64,000 bases of DNA from Paracnuella aquatica (GCF_003332885.2 NZ_QOWJ01000005.1:186001-250000); one strand, 5' to 3'; counted from the first letter of the stretch, positions 1-8,955 are shown. Notes: a model not told the origin generated them from the letters alone. Numbers and translations: made by a program.

Positions 1-27
1 CACGACTTTAATCATATTTACGCTCAT
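1..27 (-). CDS. Start of a gene running off the left edge (partial)
   Basis: The minus strand opens with two in-frame ATG codons, at 27 and at 15, reading MSVNMIKVV before the window ends. A well-formed Bacteroidota promoter lies directly upstream (-7 box at 34-41). Its predicted transcription start falls at or just before the first ATG, so translation is either leaderless from 27 or starts at 15 with a leader of about 12 nt. Too little is present to name the product. The gene call rests on the promoter and open frame alone. Confidence 0.45.
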
Positions 28-33
28 TTTTTA

Positions 34-64
34 CAAAAGTACAGGCTGAGCAAAAGGCGGCCAA
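34..64 (-). promoter_or_regulatory. Promoter TTG-N20-TACTTTTG for the left-edge gene
   Basis: On the minus strand, TTG (62-64) is followed after exactly 20 nt by TACTTTTG (34-41), an exact match to the Bacteroidota consensus TAnnTTTG with its -33 TTG at normal spacing. The downstream start codon is only 6 nt away. Confidence 0.6.
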
Positions 65-90
65 CCGCATATTCATGTGGAAAGCGAGTA

Positions 91-194
91 GATGATGGAT
101 GATTGATGATAGATGGTGGATCTCAATGGTGTGAATATTGTTTATTTGTAAAAGACTTACGGTACGTAAACATATTCAACAATCATCCATCATC
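91..194. repeat. Period-7 repeat with inverted arm
   Basis: The left side reads as four degenerate heptamers beginning GATGATG (91-118). Its first 15 bases, GATGATGGATGATTG (91-105), are perfectly complementary to 180-194, which ends 5 bp before the acyltransferase stop codon. The 75-nt loop holds nothing I recognise. It is one of the intergenic heptamer elements found throughout the window. Confidence 0.7.
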
Positions 195-199
195 TTTCT

Positions 200-1306
200 T
201 TAAAATCCTCTTCCTCCTGTCGTTAGTCCATACGCTTTCGGCGCAATTTTGCGGAACAGCGCACCAACGGCAATGCAAACAAAAAGTACCAGTGTAGGCG
301 CAAAAATGTATGTGATAAGCCGGTAGTTGGGAACCCCGGTACCATAGCGATAAAACAGCTGCGTTACATAAGGCAGTAGGGGAATGTGCAGTGCGTAAAT
401 AATAAACGCAAAGGCTGCGGCCCAGGTAAACCATCTTTGGTTCATGGCCCATTTAACCACTTTATCACCGCTAAACCAAATAGCTAAAATGCCCGCCGAT
501 ACTGATATTACATGCAGCACGGAAAACACGATGCGGGTGGCGGTCGTTTGTTCTTCCAACTCAAACGCCATGAACGTTTTAATGACCACCAGCCCCACAA
601 AGAACAACCAGGTGAGGTAATAGCTAAACCATTTTGGCACTTTGTCCAGCGGGTAGTTTTGCCGGTAAATCCAGATGCCCAATGAAAAGAAAAACAATCC
701 CTGTCCTTCGATGAGGGGAAAGCTGGTGAACGACACCCACATTAAAAACAACAGCCCAAACCAAATTGGCGCCATGCGGCCAATAGCCCATTTAAAAACA
801 GGATACAGCAGGTTGTAAATAAACAGGCTGCGCACAAACCACAATTGAAAAGACACCGGCGCAAACACCCAGCGATACAAGATGCCGCCCCAACCAATTT
901 CACTGTAAGGCCGGTTGTCGCCTAGTTGGTCAATGCCCGCATCCTGCACTGCCTTTGCCGTTATTGGAAACTGTTGCCACAACCAGGTAATGCCCAGACC
1001 AACAGCGCCCCAAACAAAGTAGGGAAGAATGAGTGTGTTGAACCTTCTGCGGATGCGTTCGCCAAAAGGTTTCCGATCCTGCATGGCGAAAATGTAACCC
1101 GAGAATATAAACAGCATGGGTAACCGAAAACGCAGCAACCCGTTAGCTAAAAAATATTCGGTGAACGTGGTGATGGTCATGGGTTCCTTAACCAGGCTGA
1201 ATGGTTCGAGGTAAGCTACCTGCAGGTTGTAGCCATGCACAAATAGCAGCAGGGCAATGGCAATAAAAGAATAAAATCGAAACTTCTGGCTCAGGAAACG
1301 GTTCAT
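200..1306 (-). CDS. Acyltransferase family 3 membrane protein
   Basis: This 368-residue integral membrane protein has about ten hydrophobic segments and the hallmarks of acyltransferase family 3 (PF01757): an early FIAIALLLFVHGYN stretch carrying the motif-region histidine, then FRLPMLFIFSGYIFAM, with the RLPMLFIFSG signature of this family. Members use acyl-CoA to O-acylate exported sugars, lipids or peptidoglycan at the cytoplasmic membrane; the substrate cannot be inferred here. It is not obviously operonic with the kinase gene upstream (1416-4490): the 110-bp gap is taken up by a heptamer repeat. No strong promoter box was found in front of its ATG. Confidence 0.85.
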   Translation of the reverse strand: MNRFLSQKFRFYSFIAIALLLFVHGYNLQVAYLEPFSLVKEPMTITTFTEYFLANGLLRFRLPMLFIFSGYIFAMQDRKPFGERIRRRFNTLILPYFVWGAVGLGITWLWQQFPITAKAVQDAGIDQLGDNRPYSEIGWGGILYRWVFAPVSFQLWFVRSLFIYNLLYPVFKWAIGRMAPIWFGLLFLMWVSFTSFPLIEGQGLFFFSLGIWIYRQNYPLDKVPKWFSYYLTWLFFVGLVVIKTFMAFELEEQTTATRIVFSVLHVISVSAGILAIWFSGDKVVKWAMNQRWFTWAAAFAFIIYALHIPLLPYVTQLFYRYGTGVPNYRLITYIFAPTLVLFVCIAVGALFRKIAPKAYGLTTGGRGF

Positions 1307-1348
1307 GCAGTTGGTTGGTAAATGTGTTTTTATCAGGTAGGTTCAAAT

Positions 1349-1417
1349 AAGTCAAAAGGCAAAAGTGAAAAGCAAAAAGTTCAGGTTCCGGCAGTTATGG
1401 GTTTTGCCTTTTGACTT
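1349..1417. repeat. Period-7 inverted repeat between kinase and acyltransferase
   Basis: AAGTCAAAAGGCAAAA (1349-1364) is perfectly complementary to 1402-1417. The sequence continues in 7-nt steps (agtcaaa, aggcaaa, agtgaaa, agcaaaa). The right arm overlaps the stop codon of the kinase gene (1416-1418), so the element forms the 3' end of that transcript. Confidence 0.7.
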
Positions 1418-4400
1418 AGTGCTTCACCGGCACCAGCACGGTTACTTTAGTGCCTTCGCCCGGCTGCGATACAATGCGTACCCTTCCGTTCATGGCATCG
1501 GCACGTTTTTGCATGTTTCCCAGGCCGTTGCCGCCATCGGCGCTGGCCACATCAAAGCCACGGCCATTGTCCTGCACGGTAAGCACTAGTGCCCTTTTGT
1601 GCAGCTCAACGCAAACCGAAACCTGATCGGCCTTTGAATACTTTGCGGCATTGTTTACAGCTTCTTTAAATACCAAAAAAAGATCGCGGCGGGCTTCCAT
1701 ATTCAGCTTTACATCGTGCACTTCTTCCGACACGGAAAACTGCAGCTCAATGTCTTTTGCTTCCAGCACATTGGTGGCAAACTCCCGCATACGTGCCGTG
1801 ATGCGCTGCATGCTGTCGTTGCTTGGTTTAATGCTCCATACAATATCGTCCATAGCTTCCATCATGCGCTGGCTGTTGTCCGATATCTTGCTCAGGTACT
1901 CGGTTGTTTTTACGGCATCAGTGCTCATTTTTGTTTTGGCCATCGAGCTCAGGATGTTGATGGTGCTGAGTGTACTGCCCATATCATCGTGCAGGTCGCG
2001 GGCCACACGGTTGCGCAGTTTTTCCACGGCCAGCAGCCGGTTTACCCGCATATTATGAATGCCATAAATAGCCAACGCAATTAAAAACAGCATGCTGCTG
2101 ATGAACCATTTGGTGCGCCAGAACGGAGGCAGAATGGTGAACTTTATTTGCGTTACGCCCTTGGTGCGGATGCCTTCAATTGTTTCGCAATAAACTTTAA
2201 ACGTATACCGGCCTGGCGGTAGCAATGAGTAGCTCACCAGCTTCGATACATCCGACTGGATCCACTCTTTATCGATGCCTTCCATTTTATAGTAGTAGGT
2301 CATCTTATCGCGCTGCACAAACGAAATGGAAGAGAAATAAATAGAAAACGAGTTTTGGTCCGACTGCAGTTTTACCTGCGGCAAATTGAGCAACGAGTCG
2401 GCGGGCAGGTATTGATTAAACAGCCTGAAGTCGGTGATGGAAACATCGGGCGGCGGCTGGAAATTGAGGTAGGTGTTCGGGTCGAACATCACCAGCGAAT
2501 TTTCGCCGGCAAACAACAGGCTGCCGTCTGCTGCGCGGTAGTCGGTGGCGTTGGTTTGTTCGGCAAGCACAATGCCGTCCCTGCGGCCATAAGGCGTAAT
2601 GCGGTTGTTGATGGGATTGTAGCGGCAAAGGCCATTGGCTGTTACCACCCACAAGTGGCCGTTGTTGTCCATGCGCAGCCGCATCACCGTGTTCGACGGC
2701 AAACCTTCTTCTGTCGTTAAACGGCGTACTGTTTTTCGCCGTTTGTTGATCAGGTTAATGCCGCCTGCACCAAATACCATGGTGCTATCGTCCAACTGCT
2801 CAATGTCGGTGCCGGAGTTGAACATCAGGCTGTTTGCTTTTCCATTGGCGGTGTAGTGTTGCAAAATCCTGCCGGTTTCGCCGTCCAATGCATACAGGCC
2901 TTTTTCATGGGTGGCCACCCAAATCCAGCCGTCTTTGTCCGGGAAAATTTTATACACCACGGTGCCCAGGTCGTGCACCAGTGTAAAGGCGCCGTTCTCC
3001 CATTTTACCACGCGGCCGCCGTAGGTGCCCAGCCACATCCGGCCTTTGGTATCTTCGCCAATAAAGCGGATGGTGTGGTTATTCAAAATCGGTGGGCGGG
3101 TGTATTCGGTTTGTTTTGTGGCGGGGTCATAAATGGAAAGGTAGCCACCATTGCTGCCCATCCAAACTTTGCCGGTGCTGCTTTGGCGGCACAGCGTCCA
3201 CAGGTGGCGTGCCACGTTCCATGCATCGGGCGGCAGCGCTGGTGGCGGCTTTTGGACAAACACTTCGCTTTTGGTTACCGAAAAATCCGGCCTGATAATT
3301 TTAACGCCGGCGCCCCAGCAGGCAAACCAGTAATCGCCGTTGGGCATTTGCAAAATATCGGTGATGGATACCTGCTCTTTGGAGGAACTAAAAATCAGGT
3401 TGTTGGTCGATTGTTCCGTGCTGCCATAAGCCGCAAAGTACAGGCCTTTGTCGGTGGCAATCCACAGGCTGCCGTCGCGGTCCTGGATGATCTGGTTGAT
3501 CAATTTATAATCCACTGAAAGACTGGTAAAACCTTCTTCGGCTTTATTGTGGTAAAAGCTGCCGCTGGCATCGTCGTAACTGATAAAAGTATTGAGGCCG
3601 TATACCCAAAGGGTGCCGTCTTTTGTTTCGTAAAAATGGCGGTACTCCGAATAGCCCGGCCCGGGATAGTTCAATCCAACGGTATCGCGGTCTAGGAACC
3701 GGCCGGTGCTGTCGAGGCAAAACTTGTATTGCCCGCCCGTACCCCACGATGGCCACGAAAAGATCCAAAGCCGTCGCTTGGCATCGATGTACAGCTCGGT
3801 AATATTGTTCTGGATTTTGGTGTTGGCAAAAATGGGCAGTTTGCGTGGGTTGTTGTGCTTGGTCCAGGTTTGCTTCGAGGCACGGTCGTAAACCACCAGG
3901 CCGCTGTCGCAACCGAGCCACAGTTGGTTCTTCAATTTGTCTTCAAACACGGCGCCCAGCCCAATGCGCCAGCCCGCGGGCACGGCCACCTCGGTATAAG
4001 GCACAAATGCGTTGGATGCGGAATCGTATTGCAGCAACTCGTGCCCCATGATGCTCAAGAGCACTTTTCCACCCGCAATGCGGTACAACCGGAACTCGTC
4101 CCGGGCACCAATAGGCCGCTTGTTTTTTAAAGCAATTCTTTTGTAGGTAAGCTGGCGTGTATGAAAAAGGCCAAACTCCCGGAGGTGGGGGGTAAAAAGG
4201 ATCAGCGAGGATGGGCCCGCCGGCACAATCTGCTCGGTTGGGGCATCGGGCAGTGGGTCGCTGCCTTCCTTTGCTGTATTGAACTGAATGAATTTGCCGC
4301 CATCAAACCGCTGCAGCCCGTTGGCAGTGCCGGTCCAGATAAAACCTTTTTCATCCTGATATAGGGCGGTTACTACGTTACTAGCCAAACCAATTCGGTC

Positions 4401-4490
4401 GTCGGTGGAAAGTCGGATAAAAGCAAGCCCTCTCTGGCTTTGCGCAGTAGCAGCCAGCAACACGAGCAGCAGTAAGGTCAAACCTCTCAT
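1416..4490 (-). CDS. Two-component-regulator-propeller sensor histidine kinase
   Basis: The 1024-residue protein starts with a signal peptide (MRGLTLLLLVLLAATAQSQ). About 700 residues of periplasmic beta-propeller repeats follow (recurring WIATDKGLY, MWLGTYGG, LWVVTANGLCRYN patterns), then a Y_Y_Y domain (YKMEGIDKEW, LPPGRYTFKVYC), one transmembrane helix (about 780-797) and a cytoplasmic kinase. The kinase has a HisKA_3 phosphoacceptor (RDLHDDMGSTLS, His at about 834) and an HATPase_c domain (EAVNNAAKYS, DNGRGFD, GNGLGNM). This is the half-length relative of SusR-type hybrid sensors, without receiver or AraC domains, so it must signal to a separate LuxR/NarL-type regulator, and none is in the window. 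The ligand is unknown. Confidence 0.92.
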   Translation of the reverse strand: MRGLTLLLLVLLAATAQSQRGLAFIRLSTDDRIGLASNVVTALYQDEKGFIWTGTANGLQRFDGGKFIQFNTAKEGSDPLPDAPTEQIVPAGPSSLILFTPHLREFGLFHTRQLTYKRIALKNKRPIGARDEFRLYRIAGGKVLLSIMGHELLQYDSASNAFVPYTEVAVPAGWRIGLGAVFEDKLKNQLWLGCDSGLVVYDRASKQTWTKHNNPRKLPIFANTKIQNNITELYIDAKRRLWIFSWPSWGTGGQYKFCLDSTGRFLDRDTVGLNYPGPGYSEYRHFYETKDGTLWVYGLNTFISYDDASGSFYHNKAEEGFTSLSVDYKLINQIIQDRDGSLWIATDKGLYFAAYGSTEQSTNNLIFSSSKEQVSITDILQMPNGDYWFACWGAGVKIIRPDFSVTKSEVFVQKPPPALPPDAWNVARHLWTLCRQSSTGKVWMGSNGGYLSIYDPATKQTEYTRPPILNNHTIRFIGEDTKGRMWLGTYGGRVVKWENGAFTLVHDLGTVVYKIFPDKDGWIWVATHEKGLYALDGETGRILQHYTANGKANSLMFNSGTDIEQLDDSTMVFGAGGINLINKRRKTVRRLTTEEGLPSNTVMRLRMDNNGHLWVVTANGLCRYNPINNRITPYGRRDGIVLAEQTNATDYRAADGSLLFAGENSLVMFDPNTYLNFQPPPDVSITDFRLFNQYLPADSLLNLPQVKLQSDQNSFSIYFSSISFVQRDKMTYYYKMEGIDKEWIQSDVSKLVSYSLLPPGRYTFKVYCETIEGIRTKGVTQIKFTILPPFWRTKWFISSMLFLIALAIYGIHNMRVNRLLAVEKLRNRVARDLHDDMGSTLSTINILSSMAKTKMSTDAVKTTEYLSKISDNSQRMMEAMDDIVWSIKPSNDSMQRITARMREFATNVLEAKDIELQFSVSEEVHDVKLNMEARRDLFLVFKEAVNNAAKYSKADQVSVCVELHKRALVLTVQDNGRGFDVASADGGNGLGNMQKRADAMNGRVRIVSQPGEGTKVTVLVPVKH

Positions 4491-4500
4491 ATATGCCAGC

Positions 4501-4508
4501 CAAAGCTA
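4501..4508 (-). promoter_or_regulatory. -7 box TAGCTTTG upstream of the kinase gene
   Basis: On the minus strand TAGCTTTG matches TAnnTTTG exactly, 10 bp before the kinase ATG. No TTG was seen at the proper -33 spacing, so the support is the -7 box only. Confidence 0.4.
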
Positions 4509-4672
4509 ATCATTGCCCCGAACTTACAGGAGCTCAGCAGCAAAACCACACATTTATGTGGGAACAGTGCAAACGGCCTGCAGCGGCTTTGGTAAAAAAG
4601 GAGCAGAAAACCGCAGCATTCTGCCCGGTTATCCGGCAGCTACACCTTTCTTATAATAACCCGCTTATGCTA

Positions 4673-4703
4673 TTGCGGTGCACCGCAAAGGCCTTTAGTT
4701 TTG
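4673..4703 (+). promoter_or_regulatory. Promoter TTG-N20-TAGTTTTG for the OmpA-domain gene
   Basis: TTG (4673-4675) and TAGTTTTG (4696-4703) are separated by 20 nt, a full match to the Bacteroidota promoter consensus. The leader to the ATG at 4764 is about 55 nt. A small palindrome, TGCGGTGCACCGCA, sits inside the spacer (about 4675-4688) and could bind a regulator. Confidence 0.65.
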
Positions 4704-4763
4704 CGCATATTATTTTTTGTATCCATACAAAAAAACGTTTAACCCACAACCAAACTAACCGGA

Positions 4764-6083
4764 ATGAAACCAATGCTGCTGGCGCTGATGCTCGTTTTTT
4801 CCCTGAGCATGCAGGCGCAAATCAACAACCTGATGAACCGCGCCAAATCGAAGGTGCAAAACCGGGTAAACCAACGGGTGGACCAGGCCATGGATAAAGC
4901 CCTCGACGACCTCGAAAACCCGCAGGCTGCCAAACCCGCCAACAAGCCCGCACAAAAACCAGCCGCGCAACCAGCCGTTGCCAAAGCCGAAACAAAAGAA
5001 GCAACGGAAGATGCCGCCAGTGCCGCTCCGGCCAAAGTGGTGGGCTATTCCAAGTTTGATTTTGTGCCCGGCGAACGGGTGATCTATGCCGAAGATTTTG
5101 CGCAGGACGCCATTGGCGAGCTGCCGCTTACCTGGAACAGCAGCGGCAAAGGCGAAGTAATGACGCTGAACAGCCAGCAGGGCAAATGGCTGCGCATTTT
5201 TGAAAACAATACTTACCTCTCCGGCAACACCAAAAGCTTTGGCGACAACTACACCATCGAGTTCGACCTGATGTTTTACTTCGAGCCGAAAGTAAAAGGT
5301 TATATCCTGCCCGGTTGGAGCTTTGGCCTGTTTAGCAGCGGTGGCACCGACCCGGCCGATAACGTTTTTCTGCGCGACCAGGCGCAACATGCCAGCACCG
5401 AAGTGAAGTTTGGATTTGGCAGCTATGCACTGGCGCAGGTAGAAAGCCGGGTAAAACGCAACAGTGTTTTTTTAAGCAATAAAATGGACCTCGGCGAAAC
5501 GCAGGCTGCGTTCAACAAGGTGGTGCACTATAGCATCCAGGTGCAAAAAACAAGGTTACGGTTATGGATAAACGAAAGCAAGGTGTTTGATATTCCCCGC
5601 GCCATGAGCACCGCCGACACCGTGAACCAGATCTATTTTCAACTCGAAGGATCGAACTACCAGGAAAGCGAGATCGGGTTGTTTGTATCCAATATAAAAG
5701 TGGCCACCGGCCTGCCCGATACCCGGCACAAACTGGTGGAGGAAGGCAAGTTCAGCACCACCGGTATCCTGTTCGATTTTCAAAGCGCCGTGATTAAACC
5801 CGAGTCCTTTGGCGTGATCCGCGAAGTAGCAATGGTGCTGAAGGAAAATCCAACGCTGAACATCAAAATCATCGGGCATACCAGCAACGATGGCGATGAT
5901 GCGGCCAATATGGAATTGTCGAAACAGCGGGCCGCCGCAGTAAAGGAACTGATGATGAAAGAGTTTGGCATCGAGGCCAGCCGCCTTGCTTCGGAAGGCA
6001 AAGGCGAAACAGCACCGGTAGCCGACAATAAAACCAAAGAGGGCAAAATGCAGAACCGGCGGGTAGAGTTTGTAAAAATGTAG
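4764..6083 (+). CDS. OmpA-family outer-membrane/peptidoglycan-anchoring protein
   Basis: The 439-residue protein has a signal peptide (MKPMLLALMLVFSLSMQAQ). A charged helical stretch rich in Ala, Lys and Pro follows (about 20-95), then a jelly-roll-like middle domain of about 200 residues resembling concanavalin-type folds (YTIEFDLMFYFEPK, IYFQLEGSNYQES). The C-terminal OmpA domain (about 330-439) contains IKIIGHTSNDGDD, AAAVKELMMKEFGI and MQNRRVEFVKM. The OmpA domain binds peptidoglycan non-covalently; the role of the middle domain is unknown. It has its own strong promoter. Annotated relatives in Bacteroidota are simply called OmpA family proteins. Confidence 0.88.
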   Translation: MKPMLLALMLVFSLSMQAQINNLMNRAKSKVQNRVNQRVDQAMDKALDDLENPQAAKPANKPAQKPAAQPAVAKAETKEATEDAASAAPAKVVGYSKFDFVPGERVIYAEDFAQDAIGELPLTWNSSGKGEVMTLNSQQGKWLRIFENNTYLSGNTKSFGDNYTIEFDLMFYFEPKVKGYILPGWSFGLFSSGGTDPADNVFLRDQAQHASTEVKFGFGSYALAQVESRVKRNSVFLSNKMDLGETQAAFNKVVHYSIQVQKTRLRLWINESKVFDIPRAMSTADTVNQIYFQLEGSNYQESEIGLFVSNIKVATGLPDTRHKLVEEGKFSTTGILFDFQSAVIKPESFGVIREVAMVLKENPTLNIKIIGHTSNDGDDAANMELSKQRAAAVKELMMKEFGIEASRLASEGKGETAPVADNKTKEGKMQNRRVEFVKM

Positions 6084-6216
6084 CCGCTTGTCTTTTTCGG
6101 GTTTACCACTTGAGATTTTTTAATTATCTATACACAGTGCCGGCGCCGCTGCAGCAAGCTTTACTGAGCTGCCGATTGCCAAGCGGGCATTGTAAACATA
6201 CCAAAACCAGCCACTT

Positions 6217-7314
6217 GTGAAACCATCCTTATATGCATTGGCCTTCCTGCTTTTTGGGTTGGGCAATGCAACTGCATCAAATAATTTGTACAACAGCTGG
6301 AGCAGCCTGCCGAAGCCGGTACTTTCAGTTGCCCATACCCGTGCAGATGTTTCGTTGGCAAACGAAACCTTGCGTACCATCAGGACGAGCACCAAACCCA
6401 CGCGGACCCTGCTAGCTTACACGGCCCAGCGCCGCCCGGTGCATGCTTATTTTTTCCCGGGAAAAGTAAGTGAATACGCCTTTGTTATTGGCGGCATGCA
6501 CGGCTCCGAGCTATCTTCCATTGAAGTAGCCAAAGCGGTCGTTGATTCGTTGCAAAATGGTGTGCAGCCTTATTACAGCGTGGTGGTTATTCCATCGCTT
6601 TTTCCCGACAATGCGGTGCTGGCGTCCAGCTTTCCCGATGAAATTGGCAGCACCAAAAACATAGGTCGTTATTCATCCGGCACTGCGGCCGATCCCAACC
6701 GGCAGATGCCATCATTGGGCAGCCCGTTTTTACCCGAAAAACCACTTGATTTTGCAGGCCGCGTTATTGAGCGGGAAAACCAGGCCTTGCTGTACCTGAT
6801 CGAAAACCTGCACCCGCGGCGCATTGCATCGCTGCATGCCATCCGCAATCCAAACCTGGCAGGCGTTTTTGCCGATCCGCGTACCGACGGATACGGATTT
6901 GCCGAAGGCTACGATGCCGACAGCCTGGTGGCTGTGGAAATGGCCAAACAAATAGGCCTGTTGGGCGGAACGGCACCGGGAAACAAATTAGAGGTAGCAC
7001 CGACGGCATTATACCACTCCGACCCGGCAGTGGCTCCCAAAGGATGCCAGCAAAAAAGAACCGTGCAGGGCGGCAATTCGGGTCACCAACGCGGCTTCGG
7101 TGTTTCGTTGGGTAGTTGGGCCAGTACCTCTGAGCGGGCTTATGAAGAAAGCGCCATTCCGCGGTCGGCGGCTATTATGCTCACCGTGGAGTTTCCGGGC
7201 AGCCGTCGCACCATCGATTATGAGCAGGACGCAGATAAACTGGCCTGCCGCAAAAATGTGCAGGCGTATGCATCGGCCATAGTTTCGGTGATGCTGCAGC
7301 AAGGCGTGATTTGA
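6217..7314 (+). CDS. M14-family zinc metallopeptidase, exported
   Basis: The 365-residue protein starts at GTG (6217), chosen because it gives a clean signal peptide, MKPSLYALAFLLFGLGNATA. The zinc-site pattern of M14 carboxypeptidase-like enzymes is visible: GGMHGSELSS (HxxE ligands), a later His in IASLHAIRNPN, and a candidate catalytic Glu in MLTVEFPG. The size and motif style resemble periplasmic murein-peptide amidases (MpaA-like) and DUF2817 proteins more than digestive carboxypeptidases. Acting on peptidoglycan peptides is therefore an inference. No promoter box was found, and it may be read through from the OmpA gene 133 bp upstream. Confidence 0.75.
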   Translation: MKPSLYALAFLLFGLGNATASNNLYNSWSSLPKPVLSVAHTRADVSLANETLRTIRTSTKPTRTLLAYTAQRRPVHAYFFPGKVSEYAFVIGGMHGSELSSIEVAKAVVDSLQNGVQPYYSVVVIPSLFPDNAVLASSFPDEIGSTKNIGRYSSGTAADPNRQMPSLGSPFLPEKPLDFAGRVIERENQALLYLIENLHPRRIASLHAIRNPNLAGVFADPRTDGYGFAEGYDADSLVAVEMAKQIGLLGGTAPGNKLEVAPTALYHSDPAVAPKGCQQKRTVQGGNSGHQRGFGVSLGSWASTSERAYEESAIPRSAAIMLTVEFPGSRRTIDYEQDADKLACRKNVQAYASAIVSVMLQQGVI

Positions 7315-7827
7315 GGTATAGTTACAGGGTAACGTTAAGTAAAGTTAAAAGACGGTAATCCGCATACGCAAACCCCAAAACAGTGCGTTAAAGCACCCTA
7401 CAGCAATCGGTGCAGGGCCGACAAGGTTCCTGATTCAATACAAGTTTAGCGTGGACGGTTTAATAAAAAATGTGCAGCCTTCGGGCTGCATGTTTGTTTT
7501 AAAACCTTTTCAAAGTTTTTGGCGGATCGAGCTTCGTCCATTTTTGCAGCAAATCATTCAACTGCCTTCAAGTAATATTAATAAAAATGCGCCCTCACAT
7601 ACTTATGTGATGCCTTTTGGTGATGATGTGATCAATGCGTGGGATAAACGGAAAAGCAGGCCCCAAAGCCTGCGTTTATACATATTTATACTACCGCTCA
7701 CCGTATTTTTCACACGCTTATGCGATTGAATTCCGTTTTTTTACGATACATATTTGTAGGGTTCTTAGGAACGAACGGGGAACCCCGGCAACCAAACTAA
7801 CTTTCTAACGATTAAAACCAAACTGCA
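7315..7827. other. 513-bp gap without a convincing gene
   Basis: The gap contains a terminator-like hairpin at 7470-7499. Near its end, TTG (7726-7728) is followed after 20 nt by CATATTTG, a one-mismatch -7 box (7749-7756) that could drive the small genes from 7828. A short palindrome, GTTCTTAGGAAC, follows the box. A 92-codon open frame (7451-7729) spans the hairpin and is rejected. Confidence 0.4.
7470..7499 (+). terminator. Hairpin with TTCG tetraloop and T-rich tail
   Basis: A stem of about 10 bp (ATGTGCAGCC / GGCTGCATGT, two wobble pairs) closes on a TTCG tetraloop and is followed by tttgtttt. It lies 155 bp past the M14 gene. A-runs on the left mean that it could work in both directions. 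Confidence 0.5.
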
Positions 7828-7929
7828 ATGAAACGCTTTACACAAATCTCCGACATGCTCTTCATGCTGCTTTTGTTGTTGAAAAACAACCCGGCTCAGA
7901 AAAGCAATTCCATCAGCCATATTCTTTAA
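7828..7929 (+). CDS. 33-residue peptide with a hydrophobic core
   Basis: A short frame encodes MKRFTQISDMLFMLLLLLKN and 13 further polar residues (33 in all). It has a basic N-terminus and a leucine-rich core of about nine residues. It sits behind a plausible promoter and 44 bp ahead of a lipoprotein gene on the same strand, which suggests co-transcription. It could be a small membrane peptide or a leader peptide. Its existence as a gene is a guess based on position and composition. Confidence 0.35.
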   Translation: MKRFTQISDMLFMLLLLLKNNPAQKSNSISHIL

Positions 7930-7973
7930 GCTTACCCGGCCGCAACCTTCACCCAACCATTACCTACAGTTTT

Positions 7974-8420
7974 ATGAAACGCCTGTTTATCTACCTCAGC
8001 GCATTTCTGATCGTTTTATCTTCTTTTGTTTCCTGCTCCCGTGAAAGCGTGGGCTTAAATACGCCTTCCGGCAAATCGCTGCTGGTAGCGCATACCTGGC
8101 ACCTGGCCGAAGTAACCGAACTGGTTTCGGGGAAAGCCATTAAAGTGTACCGCAAGGGTGCGGCCCGTAATGCCGACGATTATTCGCTGGTGCGCCACAC
8201 CTTTAAGCGTGATGGTTCGCTGCAGTATGTGGACCAGTTTGGCAACTCGGGCACCGATGGTGAGTACTACCTGAATGCAGCCGACAGCCAACTGCAGCTG
8301 GCGCTGGGTGCACAAAACCTGGTGGCCGAAGCGGTAAACATTTCCACCGACCGGTTTGAATATACCGTACAACTGAGCGAAGAAGACGCCATCCGCTACA
8401 CATTCAGCCCCGAGTTGTAG
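7974..8420 (+). CDS. Small lipoprotein with a lipocalin-like fold
   Basis: The 148-residue protein has a type II signal peptide ending in a lipobox (VLSSFVSC, Cys at about 22). The mature part reads as one beta-rich domain: LLVAHTWHLAEVTELVSGK at the start, then repeated strand-turn segments (RHTFKRDGSLQYVDQFGN, YYLNAADSQLQL, FEYTVQLSEEDAIRYTF). This pattern (start with W-x-L, 'DGS' turn, C-terminal strand) resembles Bacteroidota lipocalin-like lipoproteins. The ligand is unknown. It is followed 60 bp later by a good terminator and is probably the last gene of a short unit that includes the 33-codon frame. Confidence 0.7.
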   Translation: MKRLFIYLSAFLIVLSSFVSCSRESVGLNTPSGKSLLVAHTWHLAEVTELVSGKAIKVYRKGAARNADDYSLVRHTFKRDGSLQYVDQFGNSGTDGEYYLNAADSQLQLALGAQNLVAEAVNISTDRFEYTVQLSEEDAIRYTFSPEL

Positions 8421-8479
8421 AACTTTGGGGTGGGTGCACGGAATGATAACTACCATGTGTTCCCTTTTATAAAGCCATC

Positions 8480-8509
8480 AAGCTGTTCCCACTAGGGTAC
8501 AGCTTTTTT
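8480..8509 (+). terminator. Rho-independent terminator after the lipoprotein gene
   Basis: AAGCTGT / ACAGCTT arms enclose a second CCC / GGG pair around ACTA, and six Ts follow directly. It is a textbook stem with one internal mismatch. Confidence 0.75.
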
Positions 8510-8584
8510 GTGGATTACTGGCCATGCAGCACCGCTATTGCAACATTTTAAACTAAAGCAGGCCGCAGTTGGCGATGTGGGCAA

Positions 8585-8851
8585 ATGGGTGTCATTTCTT
8601 TGCGTAAAAACACTAAGTTTGAATCGTATTTATACCAGCAGTTCATGAAAGACGCATCCTCCAACCCGCTTGCCTTTAACCCCAACTACGAAGAACAGCG
8701 CAAAAACTATTTGCCTGTGCAACAGCGAAATGCTACCGGCAAAAGCCGCAAGCCGCCGGTGCCCCTTGCCAATACTAAACAAAGCCCCGAAAGCCGCACT
8801 GCCAGCGATTTTGACGCTGCGCCGCCTTCAGAGCCACGTCAACGGCAGTAA
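8585..8851 (+). CDS. Hypothetical 88-residue protein, disordered C-terminus
   Basis: The N-terminal third is charged and helical (TKFESYLYQQFMKDAS, NPNYEEQRKNYL). The rest is rich in Pro, Ser, Lys and Arg (KSRKPPVPLANTK, PPSEPRQRQ) and looks unstructured. I do not recognise a family. The frame uses codons like the neighbouring genes. There is no ribosome-binding site or clear promoter box. An internal ATG at residue 21 (MKDASSNPLAF) is an alternative start. Confidence 0.5.
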   Translation: MGVISLRKNTKFESYLYQQFMKDASSNPLAFNPNYEEQRKNYLPVQQRNATGKSRKPPVPLANTKQSPESRTASDFDAAPPSEPRQRQ

Positions 8852-8955
8852 CCGCATTTTATAGCATATTTTGTTGGAAGTTGGGGAACGGAACTGGCTG
8901 CTTTGTGCAACACATTGCACGATACCATTTTACTTGCATGCCGTAATTGGCCAAA

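Noticed and set aside
7451-7729. 92-codon plus-strand frame
   Set aside because: It starts inside a terminator-like hairpin with T-rich tail, has atypical composition (many rare-looking AT-rich codons) and no recognisable pattern.
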